From contig OY726571.1 in NCBI GenBank assembly GCA_963383645.1, forward strand, positions 82,637,388 to 82,701,387: a DNA stretch of 64,000 nt. The letters are read 5' to 3'. Shown here piece by piece: positions 33,903 to 45,607 of the stretch (its first letter is position 1; each line of letters opens with the position of its first letter). The translations under genes were made by a program, and so were the position numbers. The stretch comes from Muscardinus avellanarius (lineage: Eukaryota; Chordata; Mammalia; Rodentia; Gliridae). The notes under the pieces are model-generated. The model was not told the origin of the DNA. It was given only the letters and a program-made list of their open reading frames with translations, and ran no database searches.

Positions 33903-34960
33903 GTAGGCTAGAAAGCAGATATACCTGAACTGGAATCTTGGTCAATTATTTCTCTGTGTCTCTGACTCCATATTTGGGAAATATACCTATCCTAGGTGAT
34001 GATATCCTTAGAAACTAATATAGGGTGGTCATCTCTTCTCCTCAGTCCTTGCTTTCTGAGAGAATGGTTTCAAACAGAAAGTACAAAGAGAAAATATAAG
34101 AGGTTTATGTAAGAAGTAGGGGGCGGGCAACGTAATAAAAGAAGGCTGTGATAAAGGGAGTTACATTGGAAAGGGTTCCGTTGTTTTCCAGAAAAGACTC
34201 AGGTTATGTCCAAGAGAGAGTCTGGAAAGGACCACTCCCCCGGGGTGAGAAATGGCATAGGAAAAAAGAGTTAGGGTCTAGAGAGAGAGTCTGAGGGGGT
34301 CTGCTTCCTGGGGTGAAAAATAGTGTGGAGTGCATCTGCATTTGGGGTGGTCACTATCTCCTTCCTTGCCACAGCTATTTGCCTTGTTAGAGACTTTCTG
34401 GAGAGGGTCTAAGTGAAACCCTGGGGGGCAGATATGGTCTCTAGCACCTCCCATGTCTGCATGGCATCCAACCCAATCTCCTTTCCTATTCCTTTCTTTG
34501 CCCTGCTCATCTCTAATCTAACCAACAAACCTATTTTAGAATCAGGGAGGATTGAGTGAGATAATTGCACAAAATATGTGCCTAATGCCTGAGACCTACG
34601 TACCTGACCATCCTTTGCCATCTCCACGTGCCTCTCTTCTTTCCTCCCATTTCCAGAAGGGCTGTATTTCCCGCATTCCTAATCAGGGAATGTTTCATGA
34701 GGACACTGTGTCCCAGTCATGGGTTTTTCCCCAGGGGTTGACCAGAAGCCTGGACATTTTCACTATTTTGCAGCAAATGCATTCATAATGGCATTGGAGC
34801 TTGTGAAACTAAAACATATTACATTAGACTCCCATGTCTTCCTAGCTGGTGTGAAATGACAACTCTGAATAACAACTGTACCTGGATTTAAAAAGCAAAG
34901 ATGTCTTCTTAAGTACCAGGGAATCTCAGACCTAGAAGTTTGCTTGGTGGATGGAAACAA
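33903..34960. other. low-copy sequence
   Basis: Two agagagtctg-containing segments (about 34210-34260 and 34285-34330) share gggtgaraaat words, a weak local duplication. No gene recognised. Confidence 0.4.
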
Positions 34961-35039
34961 AAGGTGTGAATGACCACCAGTGGTTAATAGGTATCCTATC
35001 TGTAGTATTTACTTTCTCAAAAGTGCATGCACACACACA

Positions 35040-35042
<3 letters not shown>

Positions 35043-35089
<47 letters not shown>

Positions 35090-35301
35090 ATGTGTGTGTT
35101 ATTTGTGTGTTACTGGGGATTGAACCTAGGGGCATACTACCTCTGAGCTATATCCCCATCCCTTTTTATTTTTTATTTTGAAATGGGTTTTCTCACTAGG
35201 TTGCTGAAAGTCTTGCTCAGTTGCCGAGATTGGACTCAAACCTGTGATCCTCCCGTCTTAGCCTCCCAAGTACCGGGACATAGTATGTACCACCATGACC
35301 A
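35043..35301 (-). mobile_element. B1-dID SINE with (TG)n tail
   Basis: A TG run (35043-35084) followed by a reversed dimer ending caccatgaccag. Confidence 0.9.
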
Positions 35302-35447
35302 GTATTGAAAGTGGATTTTGAGAGCTTTGAAGAGCGCTATGATTTGCTCATGCCTCATGCTAGACTGCTGGTGACTTAGGAAAGTATCTCTGATTGTAGC
35401 CTGTTAAGAGCTATGTGTGGATTCTCCATCAGGTAGCTTACATGGCA

Positions 35448-35520
35448 TCCCTGCTAGATCTTAAGTTCCTCGAGAGCAGGGACCTTCTAGCTTAGTCCAC
35501 AGTACGTGCCCAGTTAATGG
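35448..35520 (+). mobile_element. L2 LINE 3' fragment
   Basis: cttaagttcctcgagagcag then gggaccttctagctta matches the L2 3' end. Confidence 0.55.
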
Positions 35521-35535
35521 TAAGGTCGGATGTTG

Positions 35536-35610
35536 GTGATAGGTGGATGGATAGATGTATAGATGGATGGATAGATGGGTGGATGTACAGATGAACAAAT
35601 GGATGGATGA
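35536..35610. repeat. (GGAT)n-type simple repeat
   Basis: Imperfect ggat/agat tetranucleotides. Confidence 0.85.
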
Positions 35611-36100
35611 CCCCAGTTCCCTCAGTTGTGGAAATGCCATAGAACCCAGAAATCATGGGTATAGAAACAGATACCACTTCCTTCTGGGTTTTTGACAGAA
35701 ACTTTCCCCCTCTGGTTATATAAGCACATACGTAAAAAGACAACTACATAAAGGAAGCAAGACTGTTGGGTAACGTTAGTCCTGGCCGCAGCAGGCCACA
35801 GCAGAAGAGGGGCTATCCCCAAGCCAATGTGGGCACAGTGACAGCAACGCCACTTCGGCTTTCTGTGATGAGCTCATGCTTACTTACGCCCACAGTCTCC
35901 TGTCCTGGGTTAAGAAGGAAGTAGCAGCAGAAGCCAGGAAACAGATTTTAGGTTATTCTTTTCTGACTGTACAGATAAAACACAAAATTAAATTTCTCTC
36001 TGAACCCTACAATGGCCTTGAGCAATTAGTAGTACTTTCATTTCAAAACACTACAGATTTCACATAGAACTGCTAATAGGAATTTTTTTTATAATAGCTT
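35611..36100. other. low-copy sequence
   Basis: Nothing recognised. Confidence 0.4.
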
Positions 36101-36109
36101 GGAGGGAAG

Positions 36110-36260
36110 AGGAGAGCGAGCATTTTGAAAGGGCCTACTGTGTGCTAAGCTCAAGACAGTCTGGTTTTACAGGCAATTTTCTTTATCCTAACAACAGCCC
36201 CATAGATTAGAACTTTTATTTTAGTTTTGAGCTTTTTGCAGTAAAATCCATGGGCAGGCT
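36110..36260 (+). mobile_element. MIR/L2-type fossil
   Basis: gggcctactgtgtgctaagc and atcctaacaacagccccata are conserved words of the MIR/L2 3' family. Confidence 0.6.
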
Positions 36261-36536
36261 TATATTTGAACATACATTAAAAACATTTTGTTAAGCAAAT
36301 CTTAGGTGGGAGTAAGTTAGATTTTATCTTCATTTGGGTTAAATGAAGGACATGAAAGCTTAGAAAGGCCAGAGGATCATGATTTACCCAAACTTATAAG
36401 AGTTTTATAAAATAGAATTTTTAGAGTCACATCTAGCTCTTAAATAAAATATTCAGTCTATGTGAGAATTATCCACATGAGTTATCAAAAAAAAAGTGGA
36501 AATGAAATGCTGGCTGGGTTAGCACATTTACTTTCT

Positions 36537-37042
36537 TTTTTTTTTTTTTTTTTTTTAATTTTTTTTTAATTTATTTTTTTTTTATTTTATTGGTGCACTG
36601 TATTCATACATCATAGTGGGATACAAACTTTTGTAGACATACATGCACACATCGCCCAGTCAGCCCCCACCCGATCCCCACCCCATTCTCTCCCCATCCC
36701 TCCTTCCCATGCTTGGCTTAGTGGTTGACATCTAGTATTATAGCAATTTATCCAAAATTAAAAATGATAATCTCACATAACAGTTTCGTTTGTCTGATAC
36801 CAAGTGTTTGATGATTTAAAGATAGCATTTCAATATTTCTTTTTGCTTTCTTTCTTACTAGAGCATATTTTTTTCTGTTTTTTTAGGTGAAACTATCATA
36901 TATTTATATATTTATTTTTCAGAAAAAAATCTATCCTAATATGGAATATGAATTCTAGATACCCAAAATGATCTTGAAAAAGAACAAAGCAAGCAGATAT
37001 ATATTTTCTGATTTCAAACCATATAAAGCTACAATAATTGAA
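36537..37042 (-). mobile_element. 5'-truncated HAL1-like copy, perfect 16-bp TSD
   Basis: On the minus strand it runs from the antisense-ORF2 stretch (tattgtagctttatatggtt), across the same junction as 14215-14400, through the 3' UTR (ggggatcgggtgggggct) to an A-rich tail. TSD agcacatttactttct at 36521-36536 and 37043-37058 is perfect. Insertion is therefore a retrotransposition event distinct from the 11.8 kb copy. Confidence 0.88.
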
Positions 37043-37058
37043 AGCACATTTACTTTCT

Positions 37059-38515
37059 ACACAAACCATAAATAATGCTGTAATCATGACATGCATTTGT
37101 GTTTTGATTTACTGACACATAACCTATAGACCATGTCTTCATTTCTACTACTAAAAATGGATTTGTTCCAGCATATCTCTCATCTTTTACCTACTTTCTC
37201 ACCTACCATGTTCGCCATAACATTTACCTCTCAAACTGGTGGCTTGTAGACCACTTTTCAACCAGCTAGTATAAAATGGGACTCTAAAAACATCTTGCAT
37301 GAACAAGTTTAAACAAAATTGAGATTAAGCAGATTTATTTGTTTAATGCAGGACTCTTCAATTCTCAGAGTCTGTAACCGGCTGTGTAAGGAATGGCCAA
37401 GGGTGCAGCATTTCCTAAACTTCTTGGAGCCCCAGTGTTTTTGACACATTTGTGAATACCTCCAAAATTATGGAACACAGTTTGGGAAAGTGTTTTATTT
37501 AATGGATTTGTTTTCTGCATGGTCAATCCTTAGAGGTGATTTCTGCCTGAGTACCTTGTCTATAATTTCAGTAGCTGCCACCAGATTGTGACTGGTGCCC
37601 AGTGCAAATGTCTCCCACTGACACTACTAACCTGACCTAATTCAGCTTTCCAGAGTCCCACACTGACACTTTTGGGGTTTTGCAACCTAATAAGCTGCAG
37701 CCATTCCACAGATGTCAAATGATCGTTACTTGTCACACAAAGCACTTCGAAGTCTCCATGTTTTTTCTTTCACCCCACTACCAGGCCACAGTTAGCCATT
37801 TAGCTGTTGATTTTCCGCAGTGAGCAGGGACTCTGTCTTTCTCTCCTTCCTGTCAAGGTTGCAGGCCGTTCATGTCTGTTGGAATGGTCCTCAGTTAGAC
37901 CTCAGCTCCCCTCTGCAAATAGACCAGGCAGGCACGTCTACCTCCACCCTACACTAATGAAAGCAAGGCACGAGGAGGCGGCTCTGTAATTGATGAACTT
38001 TAGGATGTGGCAAGAACAGACTAGACCTCCTGACTTGGGAACTCAGGGCTTGAGTTACCCGGTCATCCTCCCAAAGGCAGTTTCCAAGAGGGCTGTATTA
38101 AGTGGTCTTTGGACAGTCTTTTAGAGTGAGAGAACAAGATGGAGACTGAGAGTTAGAAAATGACCAAGTTGGTCTCTGACTTGACTTGAGGCAGACACAG
38201 GACACCACACAGCTTCTTTCAGCCCACAGAGCTTTCTGAACAGCCCCACAGGTTAGTTGCCACAGGCTTGAAAATGTTAAGAAGCAAAGTTAATGAAATG
38301 AACTCTGGACTGCATGAGAACAGAACTTCCTGCCACTGCCCATGGGGAGAAAAACAAAACAAACATGAGTATTGAAATCATTCCTGCTGGGCCATTATTT
38401 TCAACTGGCCTCCGCACCCTGTCTTCAGATCTCTGCCACCATTCCGTCACTGAATACTCTCACCGCTTTACAAATTAAATTTAGGAAAAATCGTTTTTTC
38501 TGTGTGTCTCTGCAG
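37059..38515. other. 1.4 kb low-copy sequence
   Basis: Largely free of recognised repeats; it directly precedes the exon-like block. A cacagtttgggaaagtg word near 37475 hints at a MER scrap. Confidence 0.45.
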
Positions 38516-38639
38516 CAAGAAGTCACTGTGAAGGGGCTGGAGAGACTCGTCGCTGACCATAGGGTTCACTTTTCTCCAAGGTTCTTAACCACAGCTCCCA
38601 AGCTGGCTGCGCAGAAGAAGAGGAAAAGTGTCTCGAATG
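38516..38639 (+). CDS. probable internal coding exon, protein unassigned
   Basis: A strong acceptor (ttttttctgtgtgtctctgcag, a run of pyrimidines then AG) is followed by 124 bases and a consensus-like donor (aatg then gtgagt). Only one of the three frames is open across the block. It reads QEVTVKGLERLVADHRV at the start and ends in a basic QKKRKSVSN stretch, leaving one base over (phase 0 in, phase 1 out). No repeat covers it. The encoded segment is hydrophilic with no signal or membrane segment. I do not recognise the family. A fitting downstream exon would be 63421-63471. A non-coding RNA exon or chance splice sites remain possible. Confidence 0.4.
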
Positions 38640-38800
38640 GTGAGTTACTGAGCCTCAAGGCATGAGATTAAACACCAGACCACAGCCCTAACAGAAGCTA
38701 TCCATGGCAGCTAAAATGTTGACACTCAGCAAAAAACCCAAACCACACCAAACAAAAAAAATTCCTTTTTCTAAGTCTTATGTATTATTCTTACTTATAT
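38640..38800. other. sequence after exon-like block
   Basis: Starts with the donor gtgagttactgag; no other feature before the SINE. Confidence 0.3.
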
Positions 38801-39048
38801 TTTGTGTGTGTGGTACTGGAGATCGAAATAGGGGAATTCTACCGTTGAAATTCACCCCCAGCCCTTTTTATTTCTTTATTTTGATACTTATTTATTATTT
38901 TATAAAATATTATTTTACTTTTTATATTTTTATATTTTAATTATTTTTGTTTTGGGTCTCAGTTGCCGAGGCTGGCCTCAAACCTGAGATCTTTCTGCAT
39001 CAGCCTCCCTAGTTGCTGGGATTACAGGTGTGCACCACTGCATCTGGC
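38801..39048 (-). mobile_element. B1-dID SINE, AT-expanded centre
   Basis: Reversed dimer whose linker has expanded into an AT-rich stretch (38875-38950). Ends gcatctggc. Confidence 0.85.
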
Positions 39049-39489
39049 CCAACTACGAGTTTGATAAAATACTTTCGTCTTGGAAAAACCTACATTTAGG
39101 AGCAAAGGGAATATATTTACTTCATACTGTGATTTTCCAAGAGCAGAAGCAAACCACGTAATTTCCATAAGGAAAAGAGAGAAGCCCACCTACGGATCCA
39201 TTTCAACACTCCCACTTGCTGAGAAGAAATTCAGACAGTAGCACGATTGTTCAAGGTCATAAATGATCAACGAAGCCCACATTCGGAATATTTAACCACA
39301 TGGTTATCTCTAGAGCGTGTCTAACGTGAGTGAGCGGGTCTGAGGTTGCAGTGGAGTCCCGAGCTCCTTCTCATTACAGAGTTGGCGAGGCCAGCCCTAC
39401 TCACACAGCTGGGGAGCATCCCTGGGAAGGAAGTGGGGACCAGAGATAATCTGATCCAGCGCTTCCTGTCCTTTTATGGGAAGCAGAGC
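39049..39489. other. low-copy sequence
   Basis: Nothing recognised. Confidence 0.4.
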
Positions 39490-39605
39490 AGTAAAGCACC
39501 GCAGTGAGAAGCGTGGGTTCTGGAGTCAGCTGGCTGAGACGCAGTCCTGTCTCTGCCACTGCTTGCTGTAAATTGACCAAGCCCCTGGCACGCTCTGTGA
39601 TGCAG
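39490..39605 (+). mobile_element. MIR SINE fragment
   Basis: gagaagcgtgggttctggag, tcctgtctctgccact and gtaaattgaccaagc follow the MIR tRNA-like 5' half. The 180-codon minus-strand frame (39474-40016) that overlaps it is an artefact. Confidence 0.75.
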
Positions 39606-39794
39606 AAATGAAGATGCCTGGAGACCAGGAGGCCGGGAGACTGGGAGAGCAGTGCCTGGGGTGGAGGGCATGATGCTTAGTGAATGGTAGCTGCTGGCAG
39701 TGTACCTACTACCGAGGAAAGGGAGGTATCTGCCCTGATCCCAGGCCTCACGAGGCCAATCTAGCCCCCAACTGTTGGGGTGAGGATGTGCCCA

Positions 39795-39890
39795 GGCATC
39801 TTCTCTAGACAATGTTTCAGGAAATTCAGATGCCAAATTTCCTGCCCAAACTGTCCTGTTCCTACTTTGAGAACCAGCATTAGTCTGTCC
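39795..39890 (+). mobile_element. MER5-like fragment
   Basis: aggaaattcagatgcc and ctactttgagaaccagca resemble the MER5 3' end. Confidence 0.4.
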
Positions 39891-40400
39891 CTCAGGGTCT
39901 AGCCTCCAGGTGACCCCCATCCCTGGGCCCAGGGATGAACGCGGGCAGCTGCTGGTGGGCTGTGTATTGAGCATGGGCATGTAGTGGGGACTCCATGTTT
40001 CTGTAGAAAAGGCCACTCAGATGCTGGAGGAGAGGTGGGAAGGCCACGAGACAAGGGCTGGATTGTCTTGCATTAAACCCTATATATGCCTTTACCTCAA
40101 AATGTCCAGAAATTTAAAATTTAAATCTGGTCTTCAGGTCCTCGTGGAAGTAAATTTGTAAAAACAGTCTGAATATTCTAAATATTTCAACCCACAGCAT
40201 GTAGGGCTCCATTTGTGTTCTTGCCTGGAACTTCACAGATGTTGGGGGCAGCACTGGCCACCACAGTCGTTTAAATTTTTTATTGCACAAGCTACTATAC
40301 CAAAGACCCCACATTCTACCATGTTAGACACTGAATCCCTTTCTTGGCTGAGATATGCATTTATGTGGATGGCTTCTTTCTTATTTTCATTCTCGAAGGA
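39891..40400. other. low-copy sequence
   Basis: Nothing recognised. Confidence 0.4.
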
Positions 40401-40409
40401 AAGTTTGAA

Positions 40410-40611
40410 GCCGGTCACGATAGTACATGCTTGCAATCCCAGTACTTGGGAGGCTGAGGTAGGATCATGGGTTCAAGGCCAGCCTCAGCAACTTAGCAAG
40501 ATCCTTCGCAACTTAGTGAGACCCTATTTCAAAAAAAAAAATTAAAAGGCTGGGGATATATCTCAAACATAGAATTCCCCGTGTTCAAGAAAAGAAAAGA
40601 AAAAAGAATAG
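40410..40611 (+). mobile_element. B1-dID SINE with short TSD
   Basis: Dimer from gccggtcacg with an AAAG-rich tail. aagtttgaa occurs at 40401-40409 and 40612-40620. Confidence 0.88.
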
Positions 40612-40904
40612 AAGTTTGAACTAAACCACAAAATACCATCCTGCAATCCAAGCCAGCCACTGGATGTCAGAATATAGTTCATTGGAATGTAGAAGCAAGT
40701 TCTAGAGTCATCTGGCCCCAACCCCATCACTCAGTCAGTGACAAGGCTCAGCTAATGCCCTCTTTCTCAGCTTCTCTCTCTGCATCATTAACACAAGCAA
40801 TTTCCTTGCTAGAAATTCATTCTAAGAAAACAAGCAGAGTCAATCTGAAAGCCTAGAATGACTGCAACGACCACATCTGCTTTGCTCCCGGATATCACCC
40901 TATC

Positions 40905-40965
40905 CACAGCAGGGTGCCTGACACGTAGCAGGTGCTCAATCTCTACTTACTGAATGTGCAAAGAC
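40905..40965 (+). mobile_element. L2 LINE 3' fragment
   Basis: cagggtgcctgacacgtagc then aggtgctcaat is the L2 3' core. Confidence 0.6.
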
Positions 40966-40982
40966 ACGGTCAAATCTGTGAA

Positions 40983-41300
40983 CAAAGATGCCTAATGATC
41001 CATTAGGTACAATAGTGAAGATACTGGAAGCAACCCAAATGTCTAAACTTAGCAAAAGCACTAAAATATTGAGCATCTACGTGATGAAATATTATATTAA
41101 TCCGTTATTAAAATTACTTTAAAAAACAAATTTCAATGAATAAATGTCAGTGAAACAGGGAAATTCAATTTATGCAATATAATTGTAATTAAAAGCAGGA
41201 TATGAAATTAAATACAGAATACATAACATAAACCCACATAAGTAAGGAGCACACATATCAGGAACATCAATGTGTTAACAGAATTGTCATCTGTAGTTGT
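40983..41300 (+). mobile_element. L1M-type LINE 3' fragment
   Basis: aacaaagatgcctaatgatc, ggaagcaacccaaatgtcta, gatgaaatattatatta and a following aacagggaa block match the L1M 3' order. Confidence 0.7.
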
Positions 41301-41308
41301 AGAATTCT

Positions 41309-41309
<1 letters not shown>

Positions 41310-41339
<30 letters not shown>

Positions 41340-41518
41340 GTACCGAGTTTCCTGGAAACCCTTCTACCTCCAGGCTACACTCCCAGACCCATTTTTATAT
41401 TTTTATTTGGAAACAGGGTCTCTTAAGCCAGCAGCGAGGCTGGCTTTGGACCTGCGTGATCCTCCTGTCTCCGCCTCCCAAGCGAGGGGATTACAAGCGT
41501 GTGCCACCACGCCCAGCT
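41310..41518 (-). mobile_element. young-type B1-dID SINE with (TG)n tail
   Basis: A TG run (41310-41339), then a reversed dimer with tctcttaagccag, ending gcccagct. No clear TSD. Confidence 0.93.
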
Positions 41519-41711
41519 CGGCCCTAGTTTTGTACAGGGTCAACTTGTCCAGCCATACTGTGCTTCCTGTGTCCTTCGCGGTTTGGCGTGGCCTTAAGAA
41601 CACATTCTCCACAGGCAAGCATGACGGAAGTGGTGTGCACAGATTTTGTCTTCCCCCAAATCCTTCTGAACAGTTTACAAAACAGGAAAATCTCATTTCC
41701 AAATCTTAGTG

Positions 41712-41850
41712 TATATTGAGCTATGAATATATGCTCAGCACTTACAAACAGGATTTAATTTAACCCTAAGGTCCACCCATGAGGCAGGTACTATTATTTC
41801 CTCCACTTTAGAGATGATAAAACTGAAGTTAGAGGAAAGGTTTACCTTGT
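41712..41850 (+). mobile_element. MIR/L2-type fossil
   Basis: gctcagcacttacaaacagg, atgaggcaggtactattatt and gatgataaaactgaag are MIR/L2 core words. Confidence 0.65.
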
Positions 41851-42162
41851 GGCATGTGGGGTGTGTATGTATAAAAATGGCCTAAAACCTGATTCACTAA
41901 GACGCTTCAGTGCTAATTTATGGATGTTTGAGCTATAAGCATTGTGTGTACATGTTTTCTCATCAACTATACATTATTTGTATCATTTTCAAAGAAGTGA
42001 GTCTGGTGAATGACTAGTACTGCCTCTCACAAGGACAGACAGGTGGCTGCTTCCGTATGATGGAGTGACATCCTATGACTCACATCATTTTGCAATGACG
42101 CATCCTACCTAGCCTGGCCGTTGAAGTCATGACTCACACGCTACTATTATCATGTTAGAAAC
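41851..42162. other. low-copy sequence
   Basis: Nothing recognised. Confidence 0.4.
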
Positions 42163-42342
42163 CAGGGTTCGGCCAGCTTTGTCTATAAAGAGCCAGGTGG
42201 TAAATTTTCAACTTTCAGGCCATATAATCTGTTGCAACCACTCAGACTTGACATTGTAGCATGAGTAAAGGATGGCTCTGTCCCAATGAGACTCTTTCCA
42301 AAAACAAAACAGCTGGCCTACAGGCCATAGTTTACTAAACTA
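42163..42342 (+). mobile_element. hAT-type MITE
   Basis: cagggttcggccagctttg at one end, atagtttactaaac near the other, and gtctataaagagccaggtgg inside. Third copy of the hAT family in the window. Confidence 0.75.
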
Positions 42343-42349
42343 CACTCAT

Positions 42350-42515
42350 GGACTTGCTACTCAGTGTGGTCTCCAGATTAGCAGCCTCCACCAGAAAGCC
42401 TGTCATACACAGCGGCTCCAGCTCCTCCCTGAACCTACTGAGTCAGAATATACATAGAAGATCCATAGGCGGTGAGTGCATGCTGAAGTCTGAAAAGTGC
42501 TGTCATAGAAACTCA
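42350..42515 (+). mobile_element. MER5-like hAT MITE
   Basis: gctactcagtgtggtctcc, gcggctccagctcctccc, ctactgagtcagaatata and a gcatgctgaagtctgaaaag end follow MER5A order. It directly abuts the previous hAT element. Confidence 0.7.
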
Positions 42516-42566
42516 TCTCCAAGCCTGGTGGATCACTGGAGTCAGATGGGAAGGTTGTGATAACAC

Positions 42567-42779
42567 TGTGATAGTTTTGGTCTAGAATGTCCCCCAAAGG
42601 CTCATGTGTTGAGGTGGAACTTTAGGAAAGCAATTACATCATAGGGCTTTACCCTCATCAATGCCTCCTGATGAGTTCATAATTGGATAGGTTGTAGGGA
42701 GGTGGTGGAAACTATATGATGTGGGCCTGGCTGAAATTGTCCACAGCCCTTCCTTCTGTTTGTCTGTTCTCTCTCCTCT

Positions 42780-42841
<62 letters not shown>

Positions 42842-43016
42842 CTTCCCAGCATGCTTCACCAGGTGTTTCCAGCCTTGATGTTCTTTCAAGGCCCAAAGGG
42901 ATAAGGACAAGTGACCATGGATTATAACCTCTGACACTGTCAGCCCACATACATTTTCCTCCTTTAAGTTGATTTTCTTAGGTATTTTATCACAGTGAGG
43001 AAAAGCTGACTAACAC
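42567..43016 (+). mobile_element. MaLR/ORR1-type solo LTR with (TC)n
   Basis: Begins tgtgatagttttggtc, passes gtcccccaaaggctcatgtg, cctgatgagttcataattgg, a (TC)n run (42785-42838), agcatgcttcacc and attataacctctga, and ends gaaaagctgactaacaca. The length of about 450 bp fits a solo LTR. Confidence 0.8.
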
Positions 43017-44028
43017 AATTACTGATGCTAAGAGATGCTCATTTATTTCATACAGGGCAGAGCTCAGGACTTAGAAGTCCCTAGCTGAGCCTAACCAATG
43101 GCCAGAATTGAGAATCTAGAGATGGTCACCTGGCCATCCCCAATCATGACACGGTAACAAAAAACACTGCCGATCAGAAAGGAAAAAGTTGATAGGAAAC
43201 AGCCTTGTTTGCCTGTTGCAAGAAAATTTGCATTTATTTGCACCTTGACAGGACTTGGGTCTGGACCCCTAACTCTGAGGCACACATCTGTGAGACCCTC
43301 TACCAAAAGGAGAAGTAGCCACCTGCCTTTTCACATCCTCTTGAGCCAGTTCCAGTGTGACTTTTACAACCTGTTCACAGAGAACAGAGTCCTGGGAGCC
43401 AGGCCCAGCCACCCACAGAGTGAGAATCCAAGCACTCCTGTTAGCTCCAGGGAACCTGGAAATACTTAGATGTCATCAAACCAGAAAGAATGGATGGTCG
43501 TGAAGTCAGGATGAATCATATGATCAGAAAGGCTAACCATTAATTTCATCACAGAACTTATTCATCAGAAGAAGGAACATAAAGTTGCTGAACACCAGAT
43601 GGAGTCCTCATGAGATTTCCTAGGAGGCGGGAGGCGTTATAGCACAGGCTGCAGCCAGCCCATCCGTAGGGGACCACCAAAGGCGAGGCATCTTGGAGAC
43701 TTTAAAATGCATCTGAACATAGGATGCTACTTGTGCGAAAGCTTTTACTGTGTCCCAGGGAATGGAGCACAGCAATGCAACAGGGCCATGACATGTAACC
43801 TGCCGCCGTGGAGCCTGAGAGTGAATTCCTGGGAAGCTCAGAAGGATGTGGAATCAGGAACCGCTGGCCTTATCCTCCAGCCCAAAACCTGCACCCAAAA
43901 AACCATGCAGGGATGCGAAGGGGAGACAGGGCATGCCCATTCTCCTGGAGATGGTAACAGCTTCCTTCATTGCCCAGAGACTTCCTCGTTGGCAGATGGC
44001 TGACCTGAGCTCTTCCCCAGCTCAGACA
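43017..44028. other. 1 kb low-copy sequence
   Basis: Open frames up to 98 codons, no domain recognised. Confidence 0.4.
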
Positions 44029-44044
44029 CACGTTTGGGCTTTTG

Positions 44045-44098
44045 GAACTGGGGATTGAACCCAGGGGCATCTATCTCCAAGGTACAGCCCCAGAACTT

Positions 44099-44129
<31 letters not shown>

Positions 44130-44330
44130 TTTGCGAGTTTGGGGACGGAACCCAGGGGCATTAGACCTCCGAGCTACACCCCCTGCCCTATTTTTTATTC
44201 TTTATTTTGAAACCGGGTCTCACTGAGTTGCAGAGGGCCTCACTAAGTAGCTGAGGCTGTCCGCGAACCGCGATCCTCCAGTCTCAGCCTCCCGAATGCT
44301 GGGATTACAAGCGTGCACCACCACGCCCGG
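44045..44330 (-). mobile_element. composite (1.5-unit) B1-dID SINE, single TSD
   Basis: In genomic order: an ID half (44045-44095), a (TTTA)n linker (44098-44133), then a second ID half joined to a B1 half ending cgcccggc. One perfect TSD, cacgtttgggcttttg (44029-44044 and 44331-44346), encloses the whole, so it may have inserted as one unit. Confidence 0.85.
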
Positions 44331-44346
44331 CACGTTTGGGCTTTTG

Positions 44347-44941
44347 AAAAAAAGACAACGAAGCCTCTAACTAAGCTTGCTTGCCCATGAAATCACATCC
44401 ACAAATCTGACCTGTGTTTAGCTGGGGGGGAGCTGGCTTTGTTCTTTTATGTGTCCTCAGACTGGATACTTTGAATTTCTGGCCACAGCACATAATTAGC
44501 CCCAAATGAAGGCGGTGACGATCTCACCTCAGGAGATTCCATGTGGCCTGTTATTTTGTAAGCCTGGGGATGACAGTGACTTAGACTCTCAGGGCAGGAA
44601 GTCAGAGTCCCTGTCCTGAAATTAGTGTAAGAAATCTCATTGGCGCAGAAAGAGAGGTAACCATGTGTTGTACCATCCAAGTAAAAACACTAGGCATACT
44701 CCAGACAAGGCAGCTGCACAGAGACCCTGCCCCTGCCTGCCGCTGCATCATGGTTAATGGGCCACTTAAGTCTCACCTTGACACTTGGGTTGCGCTACAC
44801 AAAAACCAATCCACTTGCTTCTATACAACTTTGTTCATAAGAAGTGAACTGTCATGTCAGGCTGCTGTCTCTCAGAGGATGAATCGCATCTCACACACAG
44901 CTTGGGAAATGGTTTACAGCAAAGACCTCCTGTTGGAGGTC
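44347..44941. other. low-copy sequence
   Basis: Nothing recognised. Confidence 0.4.
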
Positions 44942-45055
44942 TTTTTATTTTTCTTTACAAACAGAGTCTTGCTAAATTGCTGAGGCTGGCTTCAGATCCT
45001 GCAATCCTCCTGTCTCAGCCTCCCAGGTACTGGGATTACAGGTGTGCACCACCAA
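44942..45055 (-). mobile_element. B1 half SINE
   Basis: Reversed B1 half only, with a T-rich start and a truncated head at gtgcaccacc. Confidence 0.85.
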
Positions 45056-45249
45056 GTGAACTATCCTTTTAATAAATGGTATACTTTGCTATGGGGAGGT
45101 TGAATAGCTCAGCTCTAAGGAGAAGATGCAGATATGAGCTATTTGTGGCCAGGCCAATGTTGTCTAGATTTAAAGAAAAGGAAGAAAAACTAACCAATTA
45201 GAGAAACATTTCACCATAGAAATGTTTTCCTAAATAAATGTCATTAGGA

Positions 45250-45430
45250 GCCAGGTGTGGTACATGCCTGTCATTCAGGTACTTGGGAGGTCGAGACTGG
45301 AGGATCACGGGTTTGAGGCAATGAGTGGTAACTTAATGAGACCCTATTCCAAAAAATAAAATAAGGCTGGAGGTGTAGCTCAGAGGTAGAATGGCCCTGA
45401 ATTTGATCTACAGTAAAAATTAAAAAAAAA
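45250..45430 (+). mobile_element. B1-dID SINE
   Basis: Complete dimer from gccaggtgtgg with an A-tail (45416-45430). Confidence 0.9.
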
Positions 45431-45432
45431 TC

Positions 45433-45606
45433 AAGCACACAACTGTGATCTCACTACTTGGTAGGCTGAGACAGGAGGATCGCAGGTTCAAAGCCAACCT
45501 CTACAACTTAGCAACACCCTGTTTCATAATAATAATAATAATAAAAGCTCTGGGAGTATAGCTCAGAGTTAGCATCTGGGTTCAATACTCAGTACCCCTT
45601 CAATTA
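45433..45606 (+). mobile_element. B1-dID SINE, tandem with previous
   Basis: A second dimer lacking the first bases and with an (AAT)n linker (45527-45545). Head-to-tail with the previous copy. Confidence 0.88.
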
Positions 45607-45607
45607 A

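Noticed and set aside
35043..35084. Long TG runs as possible Z-DNA regulatory elements
   Set aside because: They are SINE-tail microsatellites; no independent regulatory evidence.
39474..40016. 180-codon minus-strand open frame
   Set aside because: Runs antisense through a MIR and a MER5-like fragment; S/P/T-rich composition reflects GC bias.
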